From positions 1 through 33,914 of the forward strand of contig CAMXPV010000042.1 of assembly GCA_947245585.1 (NCBI GenBank): a stretch of 33,914 nt of DNA. The letters are read 5' to 3'. The DNA is from an uncultured Lachnospiraceae bacterium (GTDB taxonomy: Bacteria > Bacillota > Clostridia > Lachnospirales > Lachnospiraceae). Both the position numbers and the translations under genes were made by a program. This document shows, in pieces, positions 25,130 through 33,024 of this stretch. Within the stretch, counting starts at the first letter, position 1. Each line of letters starts with the position of its first letter. A model generated the notes under the pieces. The model was given only the letters and a program-made list of their open reading frames with translations, did not search any database and was not told the origin of the DNA.

Positions 25130-26377
25130 TTATATTTTAACGATTGGTTTTTTGTATTCATTTATTTCCGACGAAGGATCGTCACTCGGAAATTTATAGC
25201 GCACAATACCCTGATAGATATGGCTTGCATAGATATCCTTCTCCAACATGAGAAGGCCGGTCTGGGCAAGCTGTTTTTCTGCGTCCGCCAGTTTGGAAAG
25301 CAGAGGTATGGCAGTCTTTTTCTTGATGCCGGCAAGCAGCGGGGAGGCGCTTTCACGAAAGCCTAGCATGCGGGCATAAAAGACAAAGCCGTCCTGTGCA
25401 TAACGGGCAAGATCTTCCTGTGTGATATGTAACAGAACATGAAGAAGGCTGCGGGAAATCCTTGTGTAGGTTCTGTTTTTGGTTTTTAACTGGTCACAGA
25501 AAGAACGAAAGTCACGATAGCGCGGTAAATATTTGAGAATGCGGTCCGAGAGTTCCTTGTCGATATCCGGATAGTCCGTAAAGCCCAAAGATTCTCCTGA
25601 GAGCAGACTGTAATGCACCAATAGGGAGAGATCGTCCGGAAAGACCGGATAGGATTTCAAATAGGCTTCTTCCATCAGTTTTAAAGAGACGGCAGGAATC
25701 TGCTTGGCCAGACCGTCTGAAGCGCCGGCCTGACGGAGAGATTCCCGGATGGCCAAAGCGGAACAGAACGTGTTTTCCAGACTGTTGTCATGGTAGGAGG
25801 AGCCGGCGCGCTTTACGGTGCAGGGCGTGATTTTACTGTCACTGGCAAGAAGCGCTTTGCAGTATTCGATCCCAAGAATGTTGTTGGGACTTGTCAGCAA
25901 ACTGGTATGGGCCGTCAAATGGGGAGCGGAGGCTTCCAGAGCAGCGTTTCTCGCCTGAGGGTAAGTGTGCCCGACGCGAAGTTCCCTGCCGAGCGTCTTT
26001 TTGAAGACGGGAGTCTCATGGAGAAGCTCTTTGGCAAATTCCATGAGCAGATTGATATCGCCGCACTCGCTGCCAAAACAGAGCGAGTCGATAACCCCCA
26101 ACTGATTGAGAAGGGAGACAGCGCCCTTTGCGAAAGTTTCGGCGCTGCTTAGGGCGTAACAGACGGGCAGTTCAAGCACCAGGTCGGCACCGTTTTTCAG
26201 AGCACACTCGGCCCGCAGATATTTGTCCATCAGGGCGGGCGCGCCGCGCTGCACAAAATCGCCGCTCATGACTACGACACAATAGTCTGCGTGCGTAAGT
26301 TCCTTTGCCCGTCTGATTTGATAGGCATGCCCGTTGTGAAACGGATTGTATTCAGCGACGATGCCGACCGTTTTCAT
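25130..26377 (-). CDS. tmcAL: tRNA(Met) cytidine acetate ligase
   Basis: A 415-residue nucleotidyltransferase of the YlbM/TmcAL family. The HIGH-type motif NPFHNGH (11-17) binds ATP; VVVMSGDFVQRG and ADLVLELPVCYALSSAETFA are hallmark blocks, and RVGHTYPQARNAA is also typical. TmcAL makes ac4C34 in the anticodon of elongator tRNA(Met) using acetate and ATP, as shown for Bacillus. Here it is next to pta-ackA, which make and use acetyl-phosphate and acetate. It is read away from pta, and its ATG is preceded by GGGGAGGGGAA. Confidence 0.93.
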   Translation of the reverse strand: MKTVGIVAEYNPFHNGHAYQIRRAKELTHADYCVVVMSGDFVQRGAPALMDKYLRAECALKNGADLVLELPVCYALSSAETFAKGAVSLLNQLGVIDSLCFGSECGDINLLMEFAKELLHETPVFKKTLGRELRVGHTYPQARNAALEASAPHLTAHTSLLTSPNNILGIEYCKALLASDSKITPCTVKRAGSSYHDNSLENTFCSALAIRESLRQAGASDGLAKQIPAVSLKLMEEAYLKSYPVFPDDLSLLVHYSLLSGESLGFTDYPDIDKELSDRILKYLPRYRDFRSFCDQLKTKNRTYTRISRSLLHVLLHITQEDLARYAQDGFVFYARMLGFRESASPLLAGIKKKTAIPLLSKLADAEKQLAQTGLLMLEKDIYASHIYQGIVRYKFPSDDPSSEINEYKKPIVKI

Positions 26378-26396
26378 AGCTGATTCCCCTCCCCAA

Positions 26397-26420
26397 GGTA
26401 ATACAGATTTTACTGTAACC
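26397..26420. repeat. Imperfect dyad between tmcAL and pta
   Basis: GGTAATACAGATTTTACTGTAACC contains ACAG/CTGT and GGT/ACC arms around ATTTTA. It lies in the 170-base divergent intergenic region, possibly a regulator site. The imperfect pairing makes this weak. Confidence 0.3.
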
Positions 26421-26480
26421 AGTGTATCACAAGGCGGCGGGTTTGTATTGTTTTTTATAAGGAACAGAGCAGAAAATCCC

Positions 26481-26509
26481 TTGTATAAAAAATGGGAATT
26501 AGGTATGAT
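26481..26509 (+). promoter_or_regulatory. pta-ackA promoter
   Basis: TTGTAT (26481-26486), a 17-base spacer and TATGAT (26504-26509), 38 bases before the pta start. Both boxes are good matches. Confidence 0.6.
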
Positions 26510-26547
26510 TGATAGTAACGTAGGTATTGGAGAAGGAGGGTATAGCT

Positions 26548-27549
26548 ATGTCTTATATTGATTTGATGAAGGAGAAGGCCAGAAGCGATAAGAAGACGAT
26601 TGTCCTGCCGGAGACAAATGACAAGAGAACGTTGATCGCAGCAGCCAGTATCCTGAAAGAGGGAATTGCCAACATCATTATGGTGGGGAACGAGGAGAAG
26701 ATTATGGACGGCGCCGGCTGGTTGGAGGTGGAATTGGACGGCGTGCAGATTATCGATCCGGAAAAGACGGAAAAACTGGACGAGTATGTGGAGCTTCTCT
26801 TTGAGACAAGAAAAAACAAAGGGATGACACCGGAGAAGGCGAGAGAGATTCTTCTGACGGACTATTTGACTTTTGGCGTGGTGATGGTTAAGGCTAACGA
26901 TGCTGACGGTATGGTTGCGGGGGCATGCCATGCTACGGCGGATACGCTTCGCCCGGCGCTGCAGATTTTAAAGACGGCTCCTGGTGTGAAGTTGGTGTCC
27001 GGATTTTTCATTATGGATGTGCCGGACTGTGAATACGGGGAAAACGGAACGTTTCTCTTTGCGGACTGCGGTCTGAATCAGGATCCTACCGCAGAGGAGT
27101 TGGCTGCGATTGCGGACACTTCCGCCAAGAGCTTCAAGAGTCTGGTGGGGGCGAAGCCGATCATCGCGATGCTTTCCCATTCTACCAAGGGCAGCGCAAA
27201 GCATCCGTTGGTGGACAAGATGGTGGAGGCGACGCGGATCGCCCACGAACAGTATCCGGGACTTACCATCGACGGAGAATTGCAGTCTGACGCAGCGCTA
27301 GTGCCGCAGGTGGCGAAATCCAAGGCACCCGGAAGCGAGGTGGGAGGTAAGGCCAATGTGCTGATCTTCCCCAATCTGGACTGTGGCAATATCGGTTATA
27401 AACTGGTACAGCGGCTTGGCAAGGCAGAGGCTTACGGCCCTATGCTGCAGGGTATCGCGAAGCCCGTAAATGACCTCTCCCGCGGCTGCTCCTGGCAGGA
27501 TATTGTGGGCGTGGTGGCGCTCACTGCGGTTCAAGCTCAGTTAGGATAA
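26548..27549 (+). CDS. pta: Phosphate acetyltransferase
   Basis: A 333-residue short-form Pta that interconverts acetyl-CoA and acetyl phosphate. Family blocks: IVLPETNDKRTLIAA near the N-terminus, VMVKANDADGMVAGACHATADTLRPALQI, AMLSHSTKGSAKHP, DGELQSDAALVPQVAKSKAPGS and ANVLIFPNLDCGNIGYKLVQRL. ATG 26548 is chosen because AAGGAGGG (26533-26540) is ideally placed; ATG 26527 overlaps nothing useful. Usual length for the family without the N-terminal regulatory part of E. coli Pta. ackA follows after 21 bases in the same operon. Confidence 0.97.
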   Translation: MSYIDLMKEKARSDKKTIVLPETNDKRTLIAAASILKEGIANIIMVGNEEKIMDGAGWLEVELDGVQIIDPEKTEKLDEYVELLFETRKNKGMTPEKAREILLTDYLTFGVVMVKANDADGMVAGACHATADTLRPALQILKTAPGVKLVSGFFIMDVPDCEYGENGTFLFADCGLNQDPTAEELAAIADTSAKSFKSLVGAKPIIAMLSHSTKGSAKHPLVDKMVEATRIAHEQYPGLTIDGELQSDAALVPQVAKSKAPGSEVGGKANVLIFPNLDCGNIGYKLVQRLGKAEAYGPMLQGIAKPVNDLSRGCSWQDIVGVVALTAVQAQLG

Positions 27550-27570
27550 AAACGAAAGGAAGAAAAAATT

Positions 27571-28767
27571 ATGAATATATTAGTAATCAACTGTGGAAGC
27601 TCCTCCCTGAAATTCCAACTGATCGACTCGGAGACGGAGAGGCAGATTGCCAAGGGCCTGTGTGAACGCATCGGCATTGAGGGCAGCCAGATCGTCTATC
27701 AGCCGGCGGGTGGGGAAATGGAAGAGACTGTAACACCCATGCCCGATCACACAAAGGCGATTGAATTGGTGTTAAACGCGCTGATGAATGAGAAGACGGG
27801 CGTGGTGAAATCTCTGGATGAGATCGGAGCGGTGGGACACCGCATTGTGCACGGTGGTGAGAAGTTTGCCGCTTCCACGATCATTAACGACGAGGTGATT
27901 GAGGCGATCAAGGCGTGCAACGATCTGGCACCCTTACATAATCCGGCGAACCTGATCGGGATTGAGGCATGCAAAAAACTGATGCCCGCGACTCCCATGG
28001 TGGGCGTGTTCGATACGGCTTTCCATCAGACCATGCCGAAGGAGGCTTATCTGTATGGCCTGCCTTATGAGTACTATGAAAAGTATCAGGTGAGAAGATA
28101 CGGTTTCCACGGTACGAGCCATTCTTATGTATCGAAGAGAACTGCGGAAATTTTAGGGAAAAACTATGAGGATATGAAGATCATTGTCTGCCATCTGGGC
28201 AACGGTGCAAGTATCTCCGCTGTGAAGAACGGCAAATGTGTGGACACCTCCATGGGCCTTACCCCTCTTGAGGGTCTGATCATGGGCACCCGCTCCGGAG
28301 ATATCGACCCGGCGATCATTGAGTATATTGCCCATAAGGAGAATAAGACCATCGACGAGATGATGACGGTTCTCAATAAGAAATCAGGTGTGCTTGGCCT
28401 TTCCGACAATCTCTCCTCGGATTTCAGGGATCTGGAGAAGTCTTACAATGCGGGAGAAGACAGAGGCCTGCGCACGATTCAGACTTTCGCTTACCGGGTG
28501 GCGAAATATATCGGTGCATATACAGCGGCCATGAACGGTGTGGATGCGATCTGCTTTACGGCGGGTGTGGGGGAGAACAGTCCCCTTGTCAGGAAGCTTG
28601 CCTGTGAGAGATTGGAATACCTCGGCATCACATTGGATGAGGAGAAGAACGATAAGCGCGGGGAAGAATTGGAAATCAGCAAACCGGATTCTAAGGTGAA
28701 GGTGCTTGTGGTTCCCACGAATGAGGAGCTTACCATTGCGAGGGAGACAGTGGCGCTTGTAAAGTAA
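27571..28767 (+). CDS. ackA: Acetate kinase
   Basis: A 398-residue ASKHA-fold kinase making ATP and acetate from acetyl phosphate. It starts MNILVINCGSSSLKFQL, with the family signature VGHRIVHGGEKF, the catalytic area VFDTAFHQTMP and YGFHGTSHSYV, and phosphate-binding HLGNGASI. MGTRSGDIDP and FTAGVGENSP complete the site. Together with Pta it is the main substrate-level ATP step of acetate-forming fermenters. AAAGGAAGAA precedes the ATG. No clear terminator follows; a large hairpin lies 44 bases after the stop. Confidence 0.98.
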   Translation: MNILVINCGSSSLKFQLIDSETERQIAKGLCERIGIEGSQIVYQPAGGEMEETVTPMPDHTKAIELVLNALMNEKTGVVKSLDEIGAVGHRIVHGGEKFAASTIINDEVIEAIKACNDLAPLHNPANLIGIEACKKLMPATPMVGVFDTAFHQTMPKEAYLYGLPYEYYEKYQVRRYGFHGTSHSYVSKRTAEILGKNYEDMKIIVCHLGNGASISAVKNGKCVDTSMGLTPLEGLIMGTRSGDIDPAIIEYIAHKENKTIDEMMTVLNKKSGVLGLSDNLSSDFRDLEKSYNAGEDRGLRTIQTFAYRVAKYIGAYTAAMNGVDAICFTAGVGENSPLVRKLACERLEYLGITLDEEKNDKRGEELEISKPDSKVKVLVVPTNEELTIARETVALVK

Positions 28768-28779
28768 TAGGGAAAGGGC

Positions 28780-28798
28780 GGCGAGTTAGCTCAGTATA
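28780..28798 (+). other. tRNA 5'-end-like sequence
   Basis: GGCGAGTTAGCTCAGT (about 28782-28797) reads like the first bases of a bacterial tRNA: seven acceptor-arm bases, T8, A9, then GCTCAGT of the D arm. The closing GAGC and the rest of the cloverleaf do not follow (ATATATGTGTT instead). It may be a remnant of integration or a chance match. Confidence 0.3.
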
Positions 28799-28810
28799 TA
28801 TGTGTTCGGA

Positions 28811-28862
28811 ATAAATCCCTCAATTTCAGCAGACGGGAAGCTGCATGAATTGGGGGATTTAT
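28811..28862. repeat. Large stem-loop after ackA
   Basis: ATAAATCCCTCAATT (28811-28825) pairs with AATTGGGGGATTTAT (28848-28862), a 15-bp stem with only one G.U pair. Inside, CAGC (28827-28830) and GCTG (28840-28843) make a second stem. No T tract follows, so it is not a standard terminator; a structured RNA or operator is possible. The 28768-28982 stretch holds no other convincing gene. Confidence 0.7.
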
Positions 28863-28982
28863 GCTGTCTTGACAAAACTTTCGCGCATCTTACCCGCCTG
28901 TTTTTACCTCTTACCGCCCATGATATTGCCGAAATATTATTTGTGCGTTACCATGTGCCCATACGAAGGGAGGCGCATGGTT

Positions 28983-30644
28983 ATGAATATTTTGGTGATA
29001 AACGGAAGCCCGAAGGCGGAGAAAAGCAATACCTATCAGTTGACAAACGCCTTTTTGAATGGGATGAAGCAGGTGGCAAAGGAGGTACAGATCAGGGAAT
29101 GTACGGTCTGCCGCATGGATATCAAGCCCTGTCTGGGCTGCTTTTCCTGTTGGAGCAGTACGCCCGGCACATGCTGTATCGAGGATGATATGGCGCAGGT
29201 GATTCAGGATCTGCTCTGGGCGGATATCACGGTTTGGAGTTTCCCACTGTACTATTTTTCAGTGCCGGGCGCGTTAAAAAATCTGATTGACCGTCAGCTT
29301 CCCATGAATCTTCCATTCATGGAGGAACAGGAGGGGCAGATCGGAAACGGCGGCCATCCGTCCCGGTATGACATGAGCGGGAAGAGGACGGTGGTGATTT
29401 CCACCTGCGGTTTTTATACTGCAGAGGGGAATTATGACGGTGTGCGCAGTCTTTTCGATCATCACTGCGGACCGGGAAATTATACAGCGATTTTCTGCGG
29501 GCAGGGGGAGTTGTTCCGAGTGCCGGAGCTGTCGGCGCTGACCGGAGAATATCTCTCCTGTGTGGAGCAGGCGGGACGGGAGTACATTGATGACGGTATT
29601 TCCATAGAGAGCAGGGAACGTCTGTCACAGCTTTTGCTGCCGCGGGAGACCTTTGAGGCCTGTGCGGACGCAAGTTGGGGAATCGAAAGAGAGTGTGCCG
29701 GGAAAGAGCGTCAGGATAGAACAGACGCAGCGGCTGAAAAGAGAGAGTCGGATACCCTGACATTTACCAGACAGATGGCGGCGCTTTACCGAAAGGAAAA
29801 CTGGCCCGGCAAAGATATCGTGTTGGAAATGTGTTATACGGATGTGGAGGAATGCTATCAGATTCTGCTTTCAAAGGACGGCAGCCGTGTCTATACGGAC
29901 GGCTCCCTGACTGCCGGTACAAGGATTGAGACACCGGTCACCGTATGGCGTTCCATTGCGGCGGGAGAGATTCGGGGAGACGAGGCCATGATGCAGGGGC
30001 TTTACCATGTAAAGGGGGACTTTTCCCTGATGTTAAAGTGGAACGATTATTTCGGCGGTTCCCGGCCGCAGGCGGAGCAGATAAAAGATGTTCCGAGTCA
30101 GAAAAATACAAATATGAATATCATGCTGCTTCCGTGGATTGTATTTTGGGTGACGGTTTCCGTCAGTAAGCAGCCCGGGTGTCTGCTCAGTATTGCTGCC
30201 TGTGCATTTATTTCGCTAATTTATTACCAAAATAAAAAGACCATATATGATGTGTTGAGCAGCGCGTTGGTGATGGGATTTTGTGTTACTATGTTAACAG
30301 GGATGCCAGAAAAAGTCATGCTGCCCCTTTCTTATCTGGCATTCGGCGTGATCTGGTTGGTTTCCTGTTTTGGTGGTCTCATACCGCTTACGGCCCATTA
30401 TTCCAAGAACAGCTACGGTGGGGAGGATGCTCTGAAAAACGCGCTTTTTGTAAAGACAAATCGGATACTGACTGCGCTTTGGGGCATTCTATACCTGATT
30501 ACGGCGGCAGTCACTTGGTTTTTGATGCAGTCGTCCGTAAGGCCTCTGACGGGGCTGATCAATTCTGTGTGCCCTGTTTTTATGGGGATTTTTACGGCGT
30601 GGTTTCAAAAATGGTATCCCGCCAGAGTGGCCAGGGGAAAGTAA
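28983..30644 (+). CDS. Flavodoxin-like reductase / SCP2-like / membrane-domain fusion
   Basis: A 553-residue protein of three parts. Residues 1 to about 200 are a flavodoxin-fold NAD(P)H-dependent oxidoreductase: VINGSPKAEKSNTYQL phosphate loop, Cys-rich PCLGCFSC (C50, C53, C56) with CC at 64-65, and SFPLYYFSVPGALKNLIDRQ. Residues about 255-365 look like an SCP2-type lipid- or cofactor-binding domain (QMAALYRKENWPGKDIVLEM, GDEAMMQGLYHVKGDFSLMLKW). From 378 on there are about five hydrophobic helices, so the C-terminus is in the membrane. The reductase should be cytoplasmic. ATG 28983 is picked since homologous reductases start MNILVINGSPK and AAGGGAGG (28966-28973) precedes it; the longer frame from 28845 runs through the hairpin. 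Function unknown. Confidence 0.82.
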   Translation: MNILVINGSPKAEKSNTYQLTNAFLNGMKQVAKEVQIRECTVCRMDIKPCLGCFSCWSSTPGTCCIEDDMAQVIQDLLWADITVWSFPLYYFSVPGALKNLIDRQLPMNLPFMEEQEGQIGNGGHPSRYDMSGKRTVVISTCGFYTAEGNYDGVRSLFDHHCGPGNYTAIFCGQGELFRVPELSALTGEYLSCVEQAGREYIDDGISIESRERLSQLLLPRETFEACADASWGIERECAGKERQDRTDAAAEKRESDTLTFTRQMAALYRKENWPGKDIVLEMCYTDVEECYQILLSKDGSRVYTDGSLTAGTRIETPVTVWRSIAAGEIRGDEAMMQGLYHVKGDFSLMLKWNDYFGGSRPQAEQIKDVPSQKNTNMNIMLLPWIVFWVTVSVSKQPGCLLSIAACAFISLIYYQNKKTIYDVLSSALVMGFCVTMLTGMPEKVMLPLSYLAFGVIWLVSCFGGLIPLTAHYSKNSYGGEDALKNALFVKTNRILTALWGILYLITAAVTWFLMQSSVRPLTGLINSVCPVFMGIFTAWFQKWYPARVARGK

Positions 30645-30677
30645 AAGAATCAGTCTGATGACGGAGTGGAAGGAAAC

Positions 30678-31115
30678 ATGAAAATAACGATACAGGATAT
30701 CGCGCCCGGGGAAGAGGAAGAGATCATTGTAAGGTGCAGAGACTTGGATGAGGCTCTTCTTCGCATGATTCATGAGTTGAAAACAAAGCGCGGAAAATTT
30801 ACGGTCACGGATAACGATAAGATCAGGCAGATTGACGCGGGCGACATTTATTATTTTGAGGCCGTGGACAATAAGGTATTTCTCTATCTGGAACGGGATG
30901 TGTACGAAACCAGATGCAAGCTGTATGAGATCGAGAAGGAATACGCCAATACCGATTTTTTCCGGGCATCCAAATCGGTGATTATCAATCTGGCTAAGGT
31001 GAAACAGTTTGCGCCAGATTTCGGCGGACGGTTTGAGGCGCAGATGATGAACGGGGAAAAGCTGATCATTTCCAGACAGTATGTACCAATGTTAAAAAGG
31101 AGACTCGGCATGTGA
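30678..31115 (+). CDS. LytTR-family DNA-binding regulator
   Basis: A 145-residue regulator made of a short N-terminal region (1-40) and a LytTR domain (about 45-145). Typical LytTR blocks are GDIYYFEAVDNKVFLY, FFRASKSVIINLAKVKQF and LIISRQYVPMLKRRLG. There is no receiver domain. It binds direct repeats as a homodimer in the family. The start is ATG 30678, with GGAAGGA before it; GTG 30666 also opens the frame. The next gene encodes DUF3021, the membrane partner usual for such stand-alone LytTR proteins. I found no clear tandem LytTR binding repeats by eye. Probably co-transcribed with the fusion gene 33 bases upstream. Confidence 0.9.
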   Translation: MKITIQDIAPGEEEEIIVRCRDLDEALLRMIHELKTKRGKFTVTDNDKIRQIDAGDIYYFEAVDNKVFLYLERDVYETRCKLYEIEKEYANTDFFRASKSVIINLAKVKQFAPDFGGRFEAQMMNGEKLIISRQYVPMLKRRLGM

Positions 31116-31174
31116 GAAAAGCAGGGCTGTAAAATAGAAACGGCGCGTGAACGGGCGCGGAAACGAGGTTTGAA

Positions 31175-31624
31175 ATGACGGAAAACGGAAAAAAAAGAAT
31201 GGCGGAATTTTTGCTGACCTTCTGTATGGTTACAACGGGCGGCCTGATTGTCTGTACAGTTTATATTAACATATTTGGGCCCCACGATACACTTCTGAAA
31301 GCGGATATTCTCTGGCAGCTTCTAGCGATGGCATTTCTGTGCAGTCTTGGGAACTTTATTCACCCATACCGGGAAATCAGCCGCAGGAGGAGTATGATTA
31401 ACAGGTGTCTGCATTATCTGTACATCAACGTAGTCGTACTAGGCTGTGGATATGGGTTTGCATGGATTGATCGAGAGAATCTCTTCATGCCTGTCGTTAT
31501 GATTGTTGGGATCCTGCTTGTCTTTGTGGCGGTTGCTTCTGTGATCTGGAGACTGCATGCGAGAGAGTCCGAGAACCTAAACCGGAAGCTGAGAGAATAC
31601 CAGCGGACAGGAGGCGTCGATTGA
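31175..31624 (+). CDS. DUF3021 membrane protein, LytTR partner
   Basis: A 149-residue protein with four hydrophobic helices (about 10-30, 45-63, 77-98 and 105-127) and a charged C-terminus, matching DUF3021 in length and topology. In streptococcal LytTR regulatory systems (HdrRM, BrsRM) the membrane partner restrains its LytTR regulator; the same may hold here, by inference. It is preceded by ACGAGG. Its last four bases (TTGA) overlap the next gene start. Confidence 0.85.
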   Translation: MTENGKKRMAEFLLTFCMVTTGGLIVCTVYINIFGPHDTLLKADILWQLLAMAFLCSLGNFIHPYREISRRRSMINRCLHYLYINVVVLGCGYGFAWIDRENLFMPVVMIVGILLVFVAVASVIWRLHARESENLNRKLREYQRTGGVD

Positions 31625-32349
31625 ATACAAATCATTTAAAATTGATTGCGATTATCGCCATGACAATCGACCATGTATGCGATTTGATCTATCCCGGTTT
31701 TCCGGCCAAACCGGGTGCAATCGGATTACATATTGTGGGGCGTTTGACAGCTCCGATTATGTGGTTTTTTGTGTGTGAGGGATATCATTACACGCATAAT
31801 GTAAAAAAGTATATGCTGCGAATGGGGATTTTTGCTGTCATTTCGCATTTTGCCTATTGTTTTGCATTCGGAATAAACATGGTTCCGTTCAGCACAGGGA
31901 TTTTTAATCAGACAAGCGTCATGTACCCGCTTTTTGCTGCGGTATTAGTCATGTGGATGCAGGATACGGATCTGCCGATGAAAAAGTGGGTAAAGAGTAC
32001 CATTATTTTGGTATTGGTCTGAAGCGCTTTCCCCACGGATTGGAGCTGCATAGCAGTATTGGCAATCCTGGAAATGTATAAGCAAAGGGGAAACTTAAAT
32101 GCACAGATGAAAGCAATGCTTCTGTATGTTGCGGTCTACGCGGCAGTATCGTTCCTTTTTGTAAACAAGGTTTACGCCTTGGTGCAGATTGGCGTTTTGC
32201 TGGTTTATCCTGTGTTAAAGTTATACAATGGCGAAAAGGGAAAAGCAAAATGGATGAAATGGTTTTTCTATCTGTATTATCCCATCCATTTGATTTTGAT
32301 TGGCGCATTTCGCATCTGCATTTATGGGGATGTCAGTTTATTGTTTTAA
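31621..32349 (+). pseudogene. TraX-family membrane protein interrupted by TGA
   Basis: One frame of 242 sense and stop codons runs from TTG 31621 to TAA 32347-32349 but carries a TGA at 32020-32022. Before it: NHLKLIAIIAMTIDHVCDLIYP, HIVGRLTAPIMWFFVCEGY, typical of TraX/acyltransferase-like proteins. After it the frame continues SAFPTDWSCIAVLAILEMYK and further helices to FYLYYPIHLILIG, again TraX-like. The stop lies in the middle of the expected family length. TGC, TGG or CGA could have been the original codon. Chromosomal TraX relatives are of unclear role; F-plasmid TraX acetylates pilin. AGGAGG (31609-31614) supports the TTG start. Selenocysteine readthrough is possible in principle but there is no evidence for it. 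Confidence 0.8.
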
Positions 32350-32371
32350 GTAATAAAATCAATATATTACT
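32349..32371. repeat. Inverted repeat before the HTH gene
   Basis: AGTAATA (32349-32355) and TATTACT (32365-32371), nine bases between, next to the -35 box at 32374 of the following promoter. It may be an operator for the HTH protein or a stem at the end of the TraX gene. Confidence 0.45.
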
Positions 32372-32373
32372 AC

Positions 32374-32402
32374 TTGAAATAAGGGTATTTTCATGATAAA
32401 GT
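32374..32402 (+). promoter_or_regulatory. Promoter of the HTH/HipA-like kinase pair
   Basis: TTGAAA (32374-32379), a 17-base spacer and TAAAGT (32397-32402) with TGA just before it (extended -10). TTTCAT (32389-32394) and ATGAAA (32413-32418) make a second dyad around the -10. The stretch is very AT-rich, unlike its surroundings. Confidence 0.5.
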
Positions 32403-32443
32403 AAAAATATAAATGAAATAATAATATAAATTGAGGGAAATTG

Positions 32444-33022
32444 ATGGAAGGTGGTGGCGGGAGCATGGACAAACGACAGAGGCAGTATGCCATAGCGAAT
32501 ACAATCACCGGTCAGGAAATCAAATGCCTGCGCAAAAGTCTGGGCCTGACCCAGAAAGAATTTGCGCAGTTTGTCAATGTTTCCGTAAAAACAATAGAGA
32601 GATGGGAAATACAGGAGCAGCCGATTAAGGGGGAAATCGTCACGCTGTGCAGGCTGATACGGGAGAATCCTGGCTGTATCGACCGATTTCGTGTGCCGCA
32701 GCAGATAGAGCCGCTCCGTCTTTGGTATGGACAGGGAGAGGATGTATATACCGTCATCGACGTTTCGCCGCAGCATAGAAGGGTGACGGTTACTAATTTT
32801 ACGCAGGATCTTTTCCGTCGTGCATTCGGCAGGATAGAGAGTCCTACCTATGAGCAGTACGAGACATTTTTGGAATCCCGGTGCTTTCCCAGAACCAGAG
32901 ATAAGATGAAGCTGATATTGGAAAAACTGAATCTGCCGTTTTATGACCCGCTTATGATTGTTGAGAAGACAGAGGGAAGAATGGCGGATGATGATTTTTG
33001 GCTCAGGGTAGAGAGGAATTAG
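32444..33022 (+). CDS. HTH regulator with conserved C-terminal domain, HipA-kinase partner
   Basis: A 192-residue protein. Residues about 22-75 are an Xre-type HTH: LRKSLGLTQKEFAQFVNVSVKTIERWE, typical of the MqsA/HigA-like branch. Residues about 95-192 form a separate domain (VTNFTQDLFRRAFG, FLESRCFPRTRDKMKLIL, YDPLMIVEKTEGRMADDDFW) that I have seen attached to HipA-like kinase partners but cannot name. ATG 32444 is preferred: GAGGG (32433-32437) sits six bases upstream; ATG 32465 is poorly served. It is probably the repressor and antidote of the kinase downstream, which begins two bases after the stop. By inference, not proof, it regulates its own promoter. Confidence 0.75.
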   Translation: MEGGGGSMDKRQRQYAIANTITGQEIKCLRKSLGLTQKEFAQFVNVSVKTIERWEIQEQPIKGEIVTLCRLIRENPGCIDRFRVPQQIEPLRLWYGQGEDVYTVIDVSPQHRRVTVTNFTQDLFRRAFGRIESPTYEQYETFLESRCFPRTRDKMKLILEKLNLPFYDPLMIVEKTEGRMADDDFWLRVERN

Positions 33023-33024
33023 GC

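Noticed and set aside
28845..28982. 46-residue N-terminal extension of the fusion protein
   Set aside because: Its codons fall partly within the large stem-loop, the residues do not look like a leader of a flavodoxin domain, and AAGGGAGG points to ATG 28977 or 28983.
32020..32022. Selenocysteine insertion at the TGA in the TraX-like gene
   Set aside because: No bacterial SECIS-like hairpin is evident right after the codon and the TraX family is not known for selenoproteins; a nonsense mutation or sequence error is simpler.
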